Assembly (NCBI GenBank): GCA_023511625.1
Contig: JAIMBD010000004.1
Coordinates: forward strand, 1-64,000
Direction of reading: 5' to 3'
Length of the DNA stretch: 64,000 bases
DNA from: Bacillota bacterium
GTDB lineage: Bacteria > Bacillota > Sulfobacillia > Sulfobacillales > Sulfobacillaceae
The notes below the pieces were generated by a model that was given only the letters and a program-made list of their open reading frames with translations, was not told where the DNA came from and ran no database searches. The first letter of the stretch is position 1; each line of letters opens with the position of its first letter. The position numbers and the translations under genes were made by a program. Shown piece by piece: positions 23,993 to 34,103 of the stretch.

Positions 23993-24705
23993 TCGCCACC
24001 GGTCAGGAGCGCTTGGGCGCGGGCAAACACTCCGGCCCACGCGGCCGCGTCCAGCCGCCCGGTGGCGCGGTTTAGCGGAGACGGGTGGTAACTGGCCAAA
24101 AGCCAGTGGGGCGGGTCGGGAAACCGCACCGCTGCTCCGTGCCGGAAGGGCGGCGGCGCCGTGCCGGGGCGGCGGAGCGCCCAGTAGGCAAAGAACGCCT
24201 CCCGCCCCAAGGCCACCACCACCTGCGCCTTCGGCAACAGGGCGAGCTCTGCGGCCAAGTGCGCGCGGCACGCTGCTACCTCCTTAGCCCAAGGCCGGTT
24301 TTGAGGGGGCGCACAGCGTACGACATTGGTGACAAACGCGCCGACCAACACTCCGCGCACGGGATCGACCCACCCGTGCGCCGCCAGCGCCTCCCGCACC
24401 CAGCGCCCACTGGCGTCGCCCCAAAATGGACGTCCCGTGCGGTGTGCTCCCCGAAGGCCCGGAGCCAGCCCCAAGACCACGAGCTCCGCCTCGAAGTCGC
24501 CCTCCCCGACCACCGGCCGTCCCCACACCGCCGTCCCCGGTTGGCCCCGATGGGCTTCGCGCCACGCCCAAAGGCGCGGGCAACGTCGACAGGCCACCAC
24601 CGTCTTCGCCCAGACGGCCCAGGCCGCCGGCACTGCCCGTGAGGCGCCCAGGGACGGGGGGCACAGACCGGTGGTCCTGGCCTTTTCACTCCGGTTGGTC
24701 TTCAA
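23956..24705 (-). CDS. Uracil-DNA glycosylase, family 5 (UDGb)
   Basis: A 249-residue family 5 uracil-DNA glycosylase. Motif 1 reads L-G-L-A-P-G-L-R-G-A-H-R-T-G-R-P-F-W-G-D-A-S-G, the UDGb form lacking the Asp/Asn general base of other families, and motif 2 is H-P-S-P-L-N-R-A-T-G-R. Fe-S cysteines appear in C-R-R-C-P-R-L near residue 40 and R-C-A-P-P further on. It removes uracil and hypoxanthine from DNA, useful at high temperature. I prefer the TTG at 24705, which overlaps the upstream TGA as TTGA; a longer start at 24759 or a GTG further in cannot be excluded. Confidence 0.87.
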   Translation of the reverse strand: MKTNRSEKARTTGLCPPSLGASRAVPAAWAVWAKTVVACRRCPRLWAWREAHRGQPGTAVWGRPVVGEGDFEAELVVLGLAPGLRGAHRTGRPFWGDASGRWVREALAAHGWVDPVRGVLVGAFVTNVVRCAPPQNRPWAKEVAACRAHLAAELALLPKAQVVVALGREAFFAYWALRRPGTAPPPFRHGAAVRFPDPPHWLLASYHPSPLNRATGRLDAAAWAGVFARAQALLTGGDYGPQSTPLSGN

Positions 24706-25301
24706 CTTAGAGAATCGTTCTGACTGATCACGCCCACCGCGTTCCAGTTCCGCGGCCACAAAAAGGCGTCGTCGCGCGAGAGCTCAAAGCGGAACACGGC
24801 CAGGTGGGTCTTGGGGTTCATGTCCACGGCAAAGACGTGTTCGGTGCCGGAGACCTCCAGCCGACCGGTGGCCAAGTCCGAAGCCCCCGGCAGCCGCCCG
24901 GTGGTGATGGCCCCGATGCGGCGAAGATACGCCACGTTGACGGGAACGGTGACGGTCACGGTAAAGCGGCCGTCGGGGCCCGCCGCCACCTGGATCCGTC
25001 CGGGAAAGCGGCCGTCCGGCCCGAGGTGCTGGCCGGTGGCCGTGAGGATGGCCGCCTGCACCGTGTCGGTGTCGCTGGCAGGGCGAAAGGCCAACAGCGC
25101 CGCGGCGGCCGTCGCAGCCGTCACCGGTCGCCGGGGGGCCGAGTTGTACGCCGCCGTCGCCGGGACCTGGCTGGCGGGCGCGACGTGTTTGGACATCCAC
25201 CACAGCGAACCCAGCGAAATCCCCCCCACGAGAGCCATGGCTAGGACCAACCCCAACACCAGGCGCGAGGCTCGCGGTCGCTTGGCCTCTGATACCGCCA
25301 C
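24702..25301 (-). CDS. Membrane-anchored protein of unknown function
   Basis: A 199-residue protein. Positive residues at the N-terminus precede one transmembrane helix (about 14-36), followed by an Ala/Pro-rich linker and a soluble domain of about 140 residues on the outer face, with repeated beta-like strands ([27 protein letters not shown]). The GTG at 25301 has AAGGAGG 8 nt upstream. Its TGA overlaps the TTG of udgB. No family is recognised. TACAAT at 25349-25344 may be its -10, divergent from folE. Confidence 0.65.
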   Translation of the reverse strand: MAVSEAKRPRASRLVLGLVLAMALVGGISLGSLWWMSKHVAPASQVPATAAYNSAPRRPVTAATAAAALLAFRPASDTDTVQAAILTATGQHLGPDGRFPGRIQVAAGPDGRFTVTVTVPVNVAYLRRIGAITTGRLPGASDLATGRLEVSGTEHVFAVDMNPKTHLAVFRFELSRDDAFLWPRNWNAVGVISQNDSLS

Positions 25302-25382
25302 GCCACCCACCTCCTTGGGCACCGCCGATCGTCGTTTGCCCGTATTGTACCACCCCCGCCTTGGGCCTGCGTCCCCGCGCCC

Positions 25383-25411
25383 TTGCCGGAATCTCCCGAA
25401 GAGGATAAGAT
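25383..25411 (+). promoter_or_regulatory. Candidate promoter of folE
   Basis: TTGCCG (25383-25388), 17-bp spacer, TAAGAT (25406-25411), about 75 bp before the folE start. Confidence 0.55.
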
Positions 25412-25485
25412 ACGACCAGACTGGCCTCGGCGGGAGCCGCAACGCCGGACCCTCTCGCGATCCTGCGGCAGAGAGAAGGAGAGCC

Positions 25486-26118
25486 ATGCCCGATGCGATG
25501 CAGCCGACCTGGTCGGCCAACCACAAAAGTCTTCCCGCCCGCGTCGAGACCGGAGTTCGGCACGTCGATCACGAGAAGATCGAGCGCGCGGTGCGCATGA
25601 TCCTAGAGGCCATCGGGGAGGACCCCGACCGCGAGGGATTGCGGGACACCCCGGCCCGCGTGGCCAACATGTACGAGGAGATCTTCGCCGGGCTGCACCA
25701 AGATCCGGCCGAGGTGCTTTCCGCGCGGTTTCACGTCGAACACGAGGAGATCGTACTGGTCAAGGACATCACCTTTTACTCAGCCTGCGAACACCATCTG
25801 TTACCCTTTTACGGCATGGCCCACGTGGCCTACCTGCCGGCCCACAAAACCGTCACCGGCCTGTCCAAGCTCGCGCGCCTGGTCGACGTGGTGGCAAGAC
25901 AGCCGCAGATTCAGGAGCGCATGACCAATACCATCGCCGACATCTTGGAGACTGAGCTCCAGGCGTACGGGGTGATGGTGGTGGTGGAAGCGGAGCACCT
26001 GTGCATGACCATGCGCGGGATTAAAAAGCCGGGCAGCAAAACCGTCACCATCGCCACCCGGGGACAATTTTCGGACCCGCACCGGGCCCAAGACGTCTTG
26101 AGGCTGCTCAAGGCATAA
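25486..26118 (+). CDS. folE: GTP cyclohydrolase I
   Basis: A 210-residue type IA GTP cyclohydrolase, which converts GTP to dihydroneopterin triphosphate, the first step of folate synthesis. R-E-G-L-R-D-T-P-x-R-V lies near residue 46; the zinc and active-site region [12 protein letters not shown] supplies Cys and two His, G-L-S-K-L-A-R-L-V follows, and E-H-L-C-M-T-M-R-G gives the last zinc cysteine. All catalytic residues are intact. The ATG at 25486 follows AGAGAAGGAGA. No other folate gene is adjacent. Confidence 0.95.
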   Translation: MPDAMQPTWSANHKSLPARVETGVRHVDHEKIERAVRMILEAIGEDPDREGLRDTPARVANMYEEIFAGLHQDPAEVLSARFHVEHEEIVLVKDITFYSACEHHLLPFYGMAHVAYLPAHKTVTGLSKLARLVDVVARQPQIQERMTNTIADILETELQAYGVMVVVEAEHLCMTMRGIKKPGSKTVTIATRGQFSDPHRAQDVLRLLKA

Positions 26119-26223
26119 CGGTGGCCTGGCCCGCCACCTTCCTGGTCTAGGAACGCCCGCCCCGGCATATCTCATCATGAGCGAGGTCGAGCGGCGGCGT
26201 TCGGGAACGGGAGGCCCAAGACC

Positions 26224-26463
26224 ATGGCGGCACACCTTGATCACCCTGCCGATCATCCCTTCTGGCGCGCCGTACGGGAATGGCAAGCGGCGTGGCAAGC
26301 GTTTTCCGAGAGCCCTCCGGAGTATCTCGACTATCACATCTGGCGCCTGAAGGCGGCCGAGGAACAGCTCTCGCTGGTCCTGCAGCGGCTCCGGGCCGAA
26401 GCGGGGCTTGCCCGGCCTAAATCCGCCGCGGAAGCGGAGTGGGCAAAGCCTCCCGAATCCTAA
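26224..26463 (+). CDS. DUF2508-like small protein
   Basis: A 79-residue helical protein. The central W-x-x-A-x-x-A-F-x-x-x-P-P-E-Y-L-D-Y-H-I-W-R-L-K-A-A-E-E-Q pattern matches DUF2508/YaaL-like proteins, small cytoplasmic proteins of Firmicutes of unknown function that often lie near recombination genes. A GGGAGG precedes the ATG. The last 47 bp overlap the convergent end of asnB. Confidence 0.65.
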   Translation: MAAHLDHPADHPFWRAVREWQAAWQAFSESPPEYLDYHIWRLKAAEEQLSLVLQRLRAEAGLARPKSAAEAEWAKPPES

Positions 26464-28306
26464 GGCGGTGCGCCGCCATCTCCTGCGCCCACAGTTCCAA
26501 CATCAACAGGGCGTAGATCTGCCGGGAGACTTGGGGGCCCTTTAAGTCGAGCTGCGCCAACCAGCGCTCGACCTCCTCGGGGTCCATCCATTGGCGGAGC
26601 AGAGCCCCGGAGGCCGTCAAGGTATCCCACGCCACCGTGCGCAACCGCCCGCTCAACAGCCGGGCCAACGGCGTGGGAAACCCCTGCTTTCGGCGGGCCG
26701 CCACTGCCGGCGGCAAGTGGCGGCGAGCGACCCGGCGCAGGAGGTACTTCCCGCCCCCGGCGCGCCAGCGCCAAGCAGGGGGGAGGGCCAGGGCCAACTC
26801 CACCACCCGGTGGTCACAGTAGGGGACGCGGACCTCGAGGTGATAGTGCATGCCGATGCGGTCGGCCTTGAGCAGCACGTCGTCGGCCAAAAACCAGCGC
26901 ACGTCGAAGCCCTGCATGGCCTGAAGCGGGTGGAGGGCCCGCGCCTGGTCCCAATAGGCGGCCACGGCTGCCGTGCGGTCGGGCCCACGCCACGGCGCCC
27001 GCAGCAGGCGGTCTTGCTGAGCCGGGTCGAAGGTGAAACCTACTCCCCGGTACCGCTCCTGGACGGCCTCCAAGGAACGGCGGGCGGCACCGGCCCCGGG
27101 CAGGGCCGACCGGCCCCACAAGGCCCTGAGTCCGGCAGGAAGCCAGGCCAGGCGTTCGAGACTTTCGATCTCGCCGTAGCCGGCGTAGCCGGCGAAGACC
27201 TCGTCGGCCCCTTCTCCCGACAGCACCACCTTGTGCGTTGCGGCCGCGCGCCGGGCCAAGCCGTCGAGGGGCAGCACGGTGGGGTCGGCCATGGGCTCGT
27301 CCAAGATGAAGGCGAGCTCGGCCAGTCGGTCGGGATGGATGTCCCACTCCACCTCTACCCGCTCGACGGTAAACCCGAAGGCCATGCCCACGCGCTCCGC
27401 CCAGGCCGACTCGTCGTAGCCGGGGTAGGCGCGGCCGAAGGCGGCCGACCACGCCACCCGCGGGCCCGGATAGTGCCGCGCCATCAGGGCCGCCAGGAGG
27501 CTGGAGTCAAGCCCTCCCGACAGGAAAAGACCCACCGGCAGGTCGGCCATCAGATGCTCGCGCACCGTCTCCTCCAACAGGGCGTCGAGCTCGGCCTCCC
27601 ACTGCTCCGGGAGCTCTGCCGCCACGCTGCGGAAAAGGTCCGGCTGCCAGTAGAACCAGCGCTGGCGACGCCCGTCCGGGTACAGACACAGGGCCTCACC
27701 CGGTTGGAGCTTGGTCACCCCTTTGACCATGGTCTGGGGAGCCGGCACAAAGCGGTGCGCCAAATAGCTCGGCAATTGACGCGGGTCGATCTCGGCCCGG
27801 AAGTCCTCCAAGGGAAAGAAGGCCTTCATCTCCGAGGCAAAGGCCAACGACTGCCCCCGTTCCCAGAGGTAGAGCGGCTTTTGTCCGGTCCGATCTCGGG
27901 CCAACAGCAAGCACTGGGTGGCGCCGTCCCAGAGCGCCAAGGCGTACATGCCGCGCAGGTGGACCAGGCACTCCCGGCCGTACTCTTCGTAGAGGTGGAC
28001 CAAGACCTCGCCATCTGCCCCGCTGGCCATGCGGTGGCCGCGGCGCTCGAGCTCGGCCCGCAGTTCCGGGGCGTTGTAGATTTCGCCGTTGTAGATGGCT
28101 ACCACCTGTCCGGATTCGGAGCGGTACGGCTGATGTCCGTGGGCCACGTCGACGATGGCCAACCGGCGCATCCCCATGCCCAGTTGGCGGTCAAAGAACC
28201 GGCCCTCTCCGTCCGGCCCGCGGTGGGCCAGAGCCGCCAGCATGCGCTCCACCTCTTCGCTCCGGACCCGGCCTTCGCGGCGCCAGACGCCGGCGATCCC
28301 GCAGAT
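26417..28306 (-). CDS. asnB: Asparagine synthetase (glutamine-hydrolysing), apparent AUC start
   Basis: A class II glutamine amidotransferase/asparagine synthetase that makes Asn from Asp, Gln and ATP. From the first ATG or GTG the protein lacks its nucleophile, but the frame upstream encodes [I]-C-G-I-A-G-V-W-R-R, the exact family N-terminus. The codon before TGC is ATC (28306-28304), 5 nt after a GGAGGGG, and no ATG, GTG, TTG or CTG lies between it and an upstream in-frame TAA. I therefore place the start at AUC, giving 629 residues with Cys2 as nucleophile. H-R-G-P-D-G, I-Y-N-G-E-I-Y-N and R-D-R-T-G-Q-K-P-L-Y complete the glutaminase domain, and the PP-loop S-G-G-L-D-S-S lies near residue 260. 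A strong terminator separates it from rpoD. Confidence 0.88.
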   Translation of the reverse strand: MCGIAGVWRREGRVRSEEVERMLAALAHRGPDGEGRFFDRQLGMGMRRLAIVDVAHGHQPYRSESGQVVAIYNGEIYNAPELRAELERRGHRMASGADGEVLVHLYEEYGRECLVHLRGMYALALWDGATQCLLLARDRTGQKPLYLWERGQSLAFASEMKAFFPLEDFRAEIDPRQLPSYLAHRFVPAPQTMVKGVTKLQPGEALCLYPDGRRQRWFYWQPDLFRSVAAELPEQWEAELDALLEETVREHLMADLPVGLFLSGGLDSSLLAALMARHYPGPRVAWSAAFGRAYPGYDESAWAERVGMAFGFTVERVEVEWDIHPDRLAELAFILDEPMADPTVLPLDGLARRAAATHKVVLSGEGADEVFAGYAGYGEIESLERLAWLPAGLRALWGRSALPGAGAARRSLEAVQERYRGVGFTFDPAQQDRLLRAPWRGPDRTAAVAAYWDQARALHPLQAMQGFDVRWFLADDVLLKADRIGMHYHLEVRVPYCDHRVVELALALPPAWRWRAGGGKYLLRRVARRHLPPAVAARRKQGFPTPLARLLSGRLRTVAWDTLTASGALLRQWMDPEEVERWLAQLDLKGPQVSRQIYALLMLELWAQEMAAHRLRIREALPTPLPRRI

Positions 28307-28405
28307 GGTAACCCCTCCCCCTTCGCCGGGTTCCCCCCGGCGGCTTTGGTTGCCCTTAGCTTACCCAGCGCGGCCGCATCCCGTCCACCGCCAATGATTG
28401 GACCA

Positions 28406-28436
28406 CAAAAAGGCGCCAACCGCCCGCGCGGTTGGC
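28406..28436 (-). terminator. Terminator of the dnaG-rpoD operon
   Basis: GCCAACCGC pairs with GCGGTTGGC across a 4-nt loop, followed on the minus strand by GCCTTTTTG. It lies 10 bp past the rpoD stop. Confidence 0.92.
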
Positions 28437-28445
28437 CCTTCGCCA

Positions 28446-29551
<1,106 letters not shown>

Positions 29552-29552
<1 letters not shown>

Positions 29553-31294
29553 CACAATCCCCCCCTCCGGACCTTGTGTCGTTGCAACCGCCCGGCCAAC
29601 TCTCGAATTTCGGTCAACACGTCCTCCGTCTCGTCTCCTCGCCGGATGCGTTCTTGCAAGCCCTGCCATCGCCGGAAGTCAGCCTCCGCCCGCAAAGCGC
29701 GGAGGTAATCGGCGACGGCTTGGGATCCGCCGTCCGGTCCGTCCCAGGCCAACGCCTCCGCAGCCCACGGCTGCGCCGCGGCCGGCAACGCGTCGAGCCA
29801 CCGCGCCGGGTCGGCCGCCTCGCCCGCAGCGATAGAGCTCAACAGCCGTCCCCACACGGGGTCCGCTTGCCATTCCGGCAACTCGGCCAGAACCCGCGGA
29901 ACCTCTTCGGGATGCCGAATGAGAGTCGCCACCAGTTGCGAAACCACCGAGGGCAGCACCGGCTTGGTTCTCACCATATTATGCCTATTTTTTCCGGATG
30001 TATGCTTTTCCCCTTGCGCTCCCTCGAAACCCTGTGTTAGGATACTGGGATCCATATGCAGGACCCTCGCGGCGGATTCCAGATAACCGACCCGCTCGAT
30101 GGGGTCTGGGACCGCCTCCACCAGTGGGCGGATGGCCTGAAACCGTTCCGCGCGCTCCCGGATCCCGCCCACTCCCTCCAACTCGGCCAGGGCTGCGGCC
30201 ACAAACGGCCGCCGGTTCGCCACTGCCTGCACCAGCGCCGCATCGCCCGCTACGCGCCGGCATTCGTCGGGGTCCTTGCCGGCGGGCAAGTCCACGCGAT
30301 TGACCCGCAGGCCGGCCGCGCTCAACACCAAAAACGCGCGTGCGGCAGCCGCCCGACCGGCGTCGTCGCGGTCATAGAGCAGATCCACCTCCGCCCCGAG
30401 TTTGGCTAAGAGCCGAGCCTGGTACTCGGTCAAACTGGTTCCCAGGGTGGCCACGGCCTGGCTTAAGCCCGCGGCGTGGCACGCCACCACGTCGAAATAC
30501 CCCTCCACCAAAAGCGGCGGGCGGCCCGGCCCGATGGCAGGCTTGGCCACCTCCAGCCCGAACAGCACCCGCCCTTTGTGGAACAAGGCCGTCTCGGGCG
30601 AGTTGAGGTACTTCGGCTCTTGGTCGGCCCGAAGCGCCCGGCCCCCAAACCCGACCAAGCGCCCGTGGGCGTCCCGAATCGGAAACATCAAGCGATGGCG
30701 CCAGCGGTCGTAGACGCCCTCCCCCGCCTGGCGGCGCACGACCACGCCCGCCGCCTCCGCCTCGGCGGCGCTCACTCCGCGGCGCTGCAACATCTGCCAC
30801 AGACCGTCCCAGCCGTCGGGGGCATAGCCCAACTGAAAGCGGTCGGCCCACGCTTCGCCGATGCCGCGCGCGGCCAAAGCTTCCGCGACCAGGTGGCGGT
30901 GCCGAGCGCGGTGTTCCACAAAGAACTCCTGGGCCCACTCCAACACCTGGCGCAGGCGGCGCGCCCCTTCGGCGCGGGCGCCGCCCCCCACCTGAGCCGG
31001 AACCGGCACCCCCGCCGCCTCCGCGAGCTCTTGGACTACGTCCCAAAACGACTTGCCCGTCATGCGGGAGAGGAAGGTGAACACGGTCCCCCCCGCATGG
31101 CAACCAAAGCAATAGAACAGTTGCCGATCCGGGTCGACGCTAAACGACGGCGTCTTTTCGCGGTGAAACGGGCACAGGCCCCACCAGTGTCGCCCTTTGC
31201 GGCGAAGCACCACCCACCGCCCTACCACCTCGACGATGTCGGTGGCCTCGCGCACTGCGTCGATCCACGCCTCGGCCTCCGGCCGGGAAGGCAT
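29552..31294 (-). CDS. dnaG: DNA primase
   Basis: A 580-residue primase that lays RNA primers for replication. The N-terminal CHC2 zinc motif is L-C-P-F-H ... Y-C-F-G-C-H (about residues 40-66). The catalytic core has the TOPRIM elements L-L-V-E-G-Y-F-D-V and L-L-Y-D-R-D-D-A-G. The C-terminal third is the helicase-binding domain, here Ala- and Trp-rich and diverged. It is followed by rpoD with a 1-base overlap and preceded by its own promoter. The ATG at 31294 has a GGGAG upstream. Confidence 0.95.
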
Positions 31295-31394
31295 GTCGGA
31301 TCACTCCCGTCTTCAAGGAGGAAACTTCGCCGCCGAACGAAATATTCCTGCCGAAAACGGGGCGACCCCTAAATCTTCCAAAACCCAGACTTTT

Positions 31395-31418
31395 CCGCCG
31401 GGGATGCTCCCCCGGCGG
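31395..31418 (-). promoter_or_regulatory. Leader hairpin of the dnaG-rpoD transcript
   Basis: CCGCCGGGG and CCCCGGCGG form a perfect 9-bp stem with a 6-nt loop, about 18 bp downstream of the -10. On the minus strand it is followed by AAAAG, not a T-run, so it is not a simple terminator for ppdK read-through. It may stabilise or regulate the 5' leader. Confidence 0.55.
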
Positions 31419-31435
31419 TTCGTCTCGCTAGAACT

Positions 31436-31464
31436 AGTATAATTCGCCGCAATCGTCTTGTCAG
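31436..31464 (-). promoter_or_regulatory. Promoter of the dnaG-rpoD operon
   Basis: On the minus strand CTGACA (31464-31459), 17-bp spacer, TATACT (31441-31436). The -35 overlaps the stop codon of ppdK, so dnaG-rpoD can be expressed independently of the long upstream operon. Confidence 0.8.
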
Positions 31465-34103
31465 GCCCCGATTTCGGCCCGCAAGGCGGCTTGTGCCGCC
31501 GCAAGGCGGGCAATCGGCACCCGATACGGCGAGCAGCTGACGTAGTCCAGTCCCGCTTGGTGACAGAACTCGATGGAACGGGGATTGCCGCCGTGTTCGC
31601 CGCAAATTCCGACCTTCAAATCGGGGCGCGCCCTGCGGCCGTCCTCCACCGCGATGCGGATGAGCCGCCCCACCCCCTCGCGGTCGAGTTCGATGAAGGG
31701 GTTCTCCGGCAATACCTTCTGCGCCAGGTATGCCGGCAGGAACTTGCCCTCGGCGTCGTCGCGGCTGAACCCGAACGTCGTCTGCGTCAGGTCGTTGGTG
31801 CCGAACGAGAAAAACCGCGCCGTGCGGGCCAGCCGGTCGGCGATCAAGGCTGCGCGCGGGATTTCGATCATGGTCCCGAGGCGGTACGGCAACGCCCGCC
31901 CGGCGGCCTCGGCCTCCTCGGCGCAAGTCCGCTCCACCAACTCGGCCATCCGCTCGAGCTCGGCTTCGGTGCCCACCAGCGGGATCATCACCTCCACCAC
32001 CGGATGGAACCCTTCCGCCAAAAGGCGCGCCTGGGCGCGGAAGATGGCGCGGGCCTGCATCTCGTAAATCTCGGGGTAGACCATGCCCAGCCGCACGCCG
32101 CGGAAGCCCAACATCGGGTTGAACTCGGCCAGAGCCCGGGCCCGCCGCAACACCCGCTGGCACTCGCGCTCGGCCTCGGCATCCCCTTCCGCCCGCGCCC
32201 GCGCCAAGGCCGCCTCGGTCTCGGCGATGTCGGGCAGGAACTCGTGCAGCGGCGGGTCCAACAACCGAATGGTCACGGGGTATCCGTCCATGGCCTTCAA
32301 AATCCCGTAGAAGTCGCCCTCCTGCATCGGTAAGAGCCGGTCCAGGTGGCGCTTGCGCTCTTCCACCGTCTCGGCCAGGATCATCTCCTGCATCACCGGC
32401 AGGCGGTCTTGGGCCATGAACATGTGCTCCGTGCGGCACAGCCCCACCCCGCGGGCCCCAAACTCGCGCGCGCGGGCGGCGTCTTCGGGCGTGTCGGCGT
32501 TGGCCTCCACGCCGAGGCGCTTGAACTCGTCGGCCCAACTCAAGAGCCGTTCGAACTCCGCGGACAGTTCAGGCTCCACCGTCGGCACCTCGCCGCGCAT
32601 CACCCGCCCGGTGGCCCCATCGATGGTGATGACGTCGTCCCGCCGCACCACCGTCTCGCCGACGGTGAACTGCTCCGCGTCCAAGTCAATGTGAATGGAT
32701 TCACACCCTGTCACGGCCGGCTTCCCCATGCCCCGCGCCACGATGGCCGCGTGTGAGGTCATCCCCCCCCGACTGGTGAGGACGCCCTGCGCGACCACAA
32801 TTCCGTGGATGTCGTCGGGCGTAGTCTCCGGGCGCACCAGGATCACCTTTTCCCCGGCTTGGCCGCGCCGCTCGGCCTCATCGGCGTCGAACACCACCCG
32901 CCCGGAGGCCGCCCCAGGCGAAGCCGGCAACCCCTGCGCCAACACCTCCACCGTCGCCGCCGGATCCACCTGCCGGTACAACAGGCGCGCCACCTGCTCC
33001 GGGTCTTGGCGCAAAAGGGCCGTCTTGCGGTCGATGATGCCTTCGTCCACCATGTCCACCGCGATCTTGACTGCAGCCCGGGCCGTGCGCTTGCCAGACC
33101 GGGTCTGCAAAAGGTAGAGCTTGCCGCGTTCCACCGTGAACTCGATGTCCTGCATATCCCGGTAGTGACGCTCGAGCTGCGCCGCCACCTCCACCAAGCG
33201 CTGGTGGGTAGCCGGCATCTCCCGCGCCATCTCCTCGATGGAGCGAGGGGTGCGGATGCCCGCCACCACGTCCTCGCCCTGGGCGTTGGTCAGGTATTCG
33301 CCGTAAATCCCTGGCTCTCCGGTGTTGGGGTTGCGGGTGAACAGCACGCCGGTGGCCGAGTCGTCCCCCATGTTGCCAAACACCATCGACTGTACGTTGA
33401 CGGCCGTGCCCAAATCCTCGGGAATCTTGTTGATGCGCCGGTAGACCACTGCCCGCGGGTTGTTCCAGGAGTCGAACACGGCGCGGATGGCCATCTCCAG
33501 CTGCTGGCGGGGGTCGTCGGGAAACGGCTGCCCGGTGGCGTCCCGCACGAGCTCCCGATAGCGCGCGATGACGCGGCTCAAGGCCGCCGGCGAGAGCGCC
33601 GGGTCGTCGCGCACCCCCTCTTCGGCCTTGACCTCGGCCAAGATCTCCTCAAAGCGCCGGTGCTCGAGGTGCATGACCACGTTGCCGAACATCTGGATGA
33701 AGCGGCGGTAGCTGTCGAGCGCAAATCGCCGGTCGGCCGTCAAGCGCGCAAGACCCTCCGCTGTCTCGGGGTTCAAGCCCAGGTTGAGGACCGTGTCCAT
33801 CATCCCCGGCATGGAAATGGGGGCGCCTGACCGCACCGAAACCAACAAGGGGTTCTCGGCGTCCCCCAGTCGCTTGCCCAGCTTTTCCTCCAACCGCCCA
33901 AGGTGTTGCCACACCTCGTCCATCATGCCGTCGGGGAAGCGGCCCAGTTGCTGATAGGCGTTGCAGGCCTCGGTGGTGATGGTGAACCCCGGGGGAACCG
34001 GCAGCCCGATGCGGCTCATCTCCGCCAGCCCGGCGCCTTTCCCTCCGAGGCGCGCTCGATCCGCGGCGCTGCCCTCTTCGAAGTCAAAAACGAACCGTTT
34101 CAT
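31461..34103 (-). CDS. ppdK: Pyruvate, phosphate dikinase
   Basis: An 880-residue enzyme that interconverts pyruvate, ATP and phosphate with phosphoenolpyruvate, AMP and pyrophosphate. The N-terminal nucleotide-binding domain has L-G-G-K-G-A-G-L-A-E-M and S-V-R-S-G-A-P-I-S-M-P-G-M-M-D-T. The swivelling phosphohistidine domain has T-S-R-G-G-M-T-S-H-A-A-I-V-A-R-G-M-G, with the catalytic His and the Thr two residues before it that the regulator PpsR phosphorylates. The C-terminal PEP-binding barrel ends in F-G-T-N-D-L-T-Q and G-I-C-G-E-H-G-G. ppsR lies immediately upstream with a 4-bp overlap. Confidence 0.96.
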   Translation of the reverse strand: MKRFVFDFEEGSAADRARLGGKGAGLAEMSRIGLPVPPGFTITTEACNAYQQLGRFPDGMMDEVWQHLGRLEEKLGKRLGDAENPLLVSVRSGAPISMPGMMDTVLNLGLNPETAEGLARLTADRRFALDSYRRFIQMFGNVVMHLEHRRFEEILAEVKAEEGVRDDPALSPAALSRVIARYRELVRDATGQPFPDDPRQQLEMAIRAVFDSWNNPRAVVYRRINKIPEDLGTAVNVQSMVFGNMGDDSATGVLFTRNPNTGEPGIYGEYLTNAQGEDVVAGIRTPRSIEEMAREMPATHQRLVEVAAQLERHYRDMQDIEFTVERGKLYLLQTRSGKRTARAAVKIAVDMVDEGIIDRKTALLRQDPEQVARLLYRQVDPAATVEVLAQGLPASPGAASGRVVFDADEAERRGQAGEKVILVRPETTPDDIHGIVVAQGVLTSRGGMTSHAAIVARGMGKPAVTGCESIHIDLDAEQFTVGETVVRRDDVITIDGATGRVMRGEVPTVEPELSAEFERLLSWADEFKRLGVEANADTPEDAARAREFGARGVGLCRTEHMFMAQDRLPVMQEMILAETVEERKRHLDRLLPMQEGDFYGILKAMDGYPVTIRLLDPPLHEFLPDIAETEAALARARAEGDAEAERECQRVLRRARALAEFNPMLGFRGVRLGMVYPEIYEMQARAIFRAQARLLAEGFHPVVEVMIPLVGTEAELERMAELVERTCAEEAEAAGRALPYRLGTMIEIPRAALIADRLARTARFFSFGTNDLTQTTFGFSRDDAEGKFLPAYLAQKVLPENPFIELDREGVGRLIRIAVEDGRRARPDLKVGICGEHGGNPRSIEFCHQAGLDYVSCSPYRVPIARLAAAQAALRAEIGA

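Noticed and set aside
31395-31418. Leader hairpin as the ppdK terminator
   Set aside because: On the transcribed strand it is followed by AAAAG rather than a U-run, and it lies downstream of the dnaG promoter.
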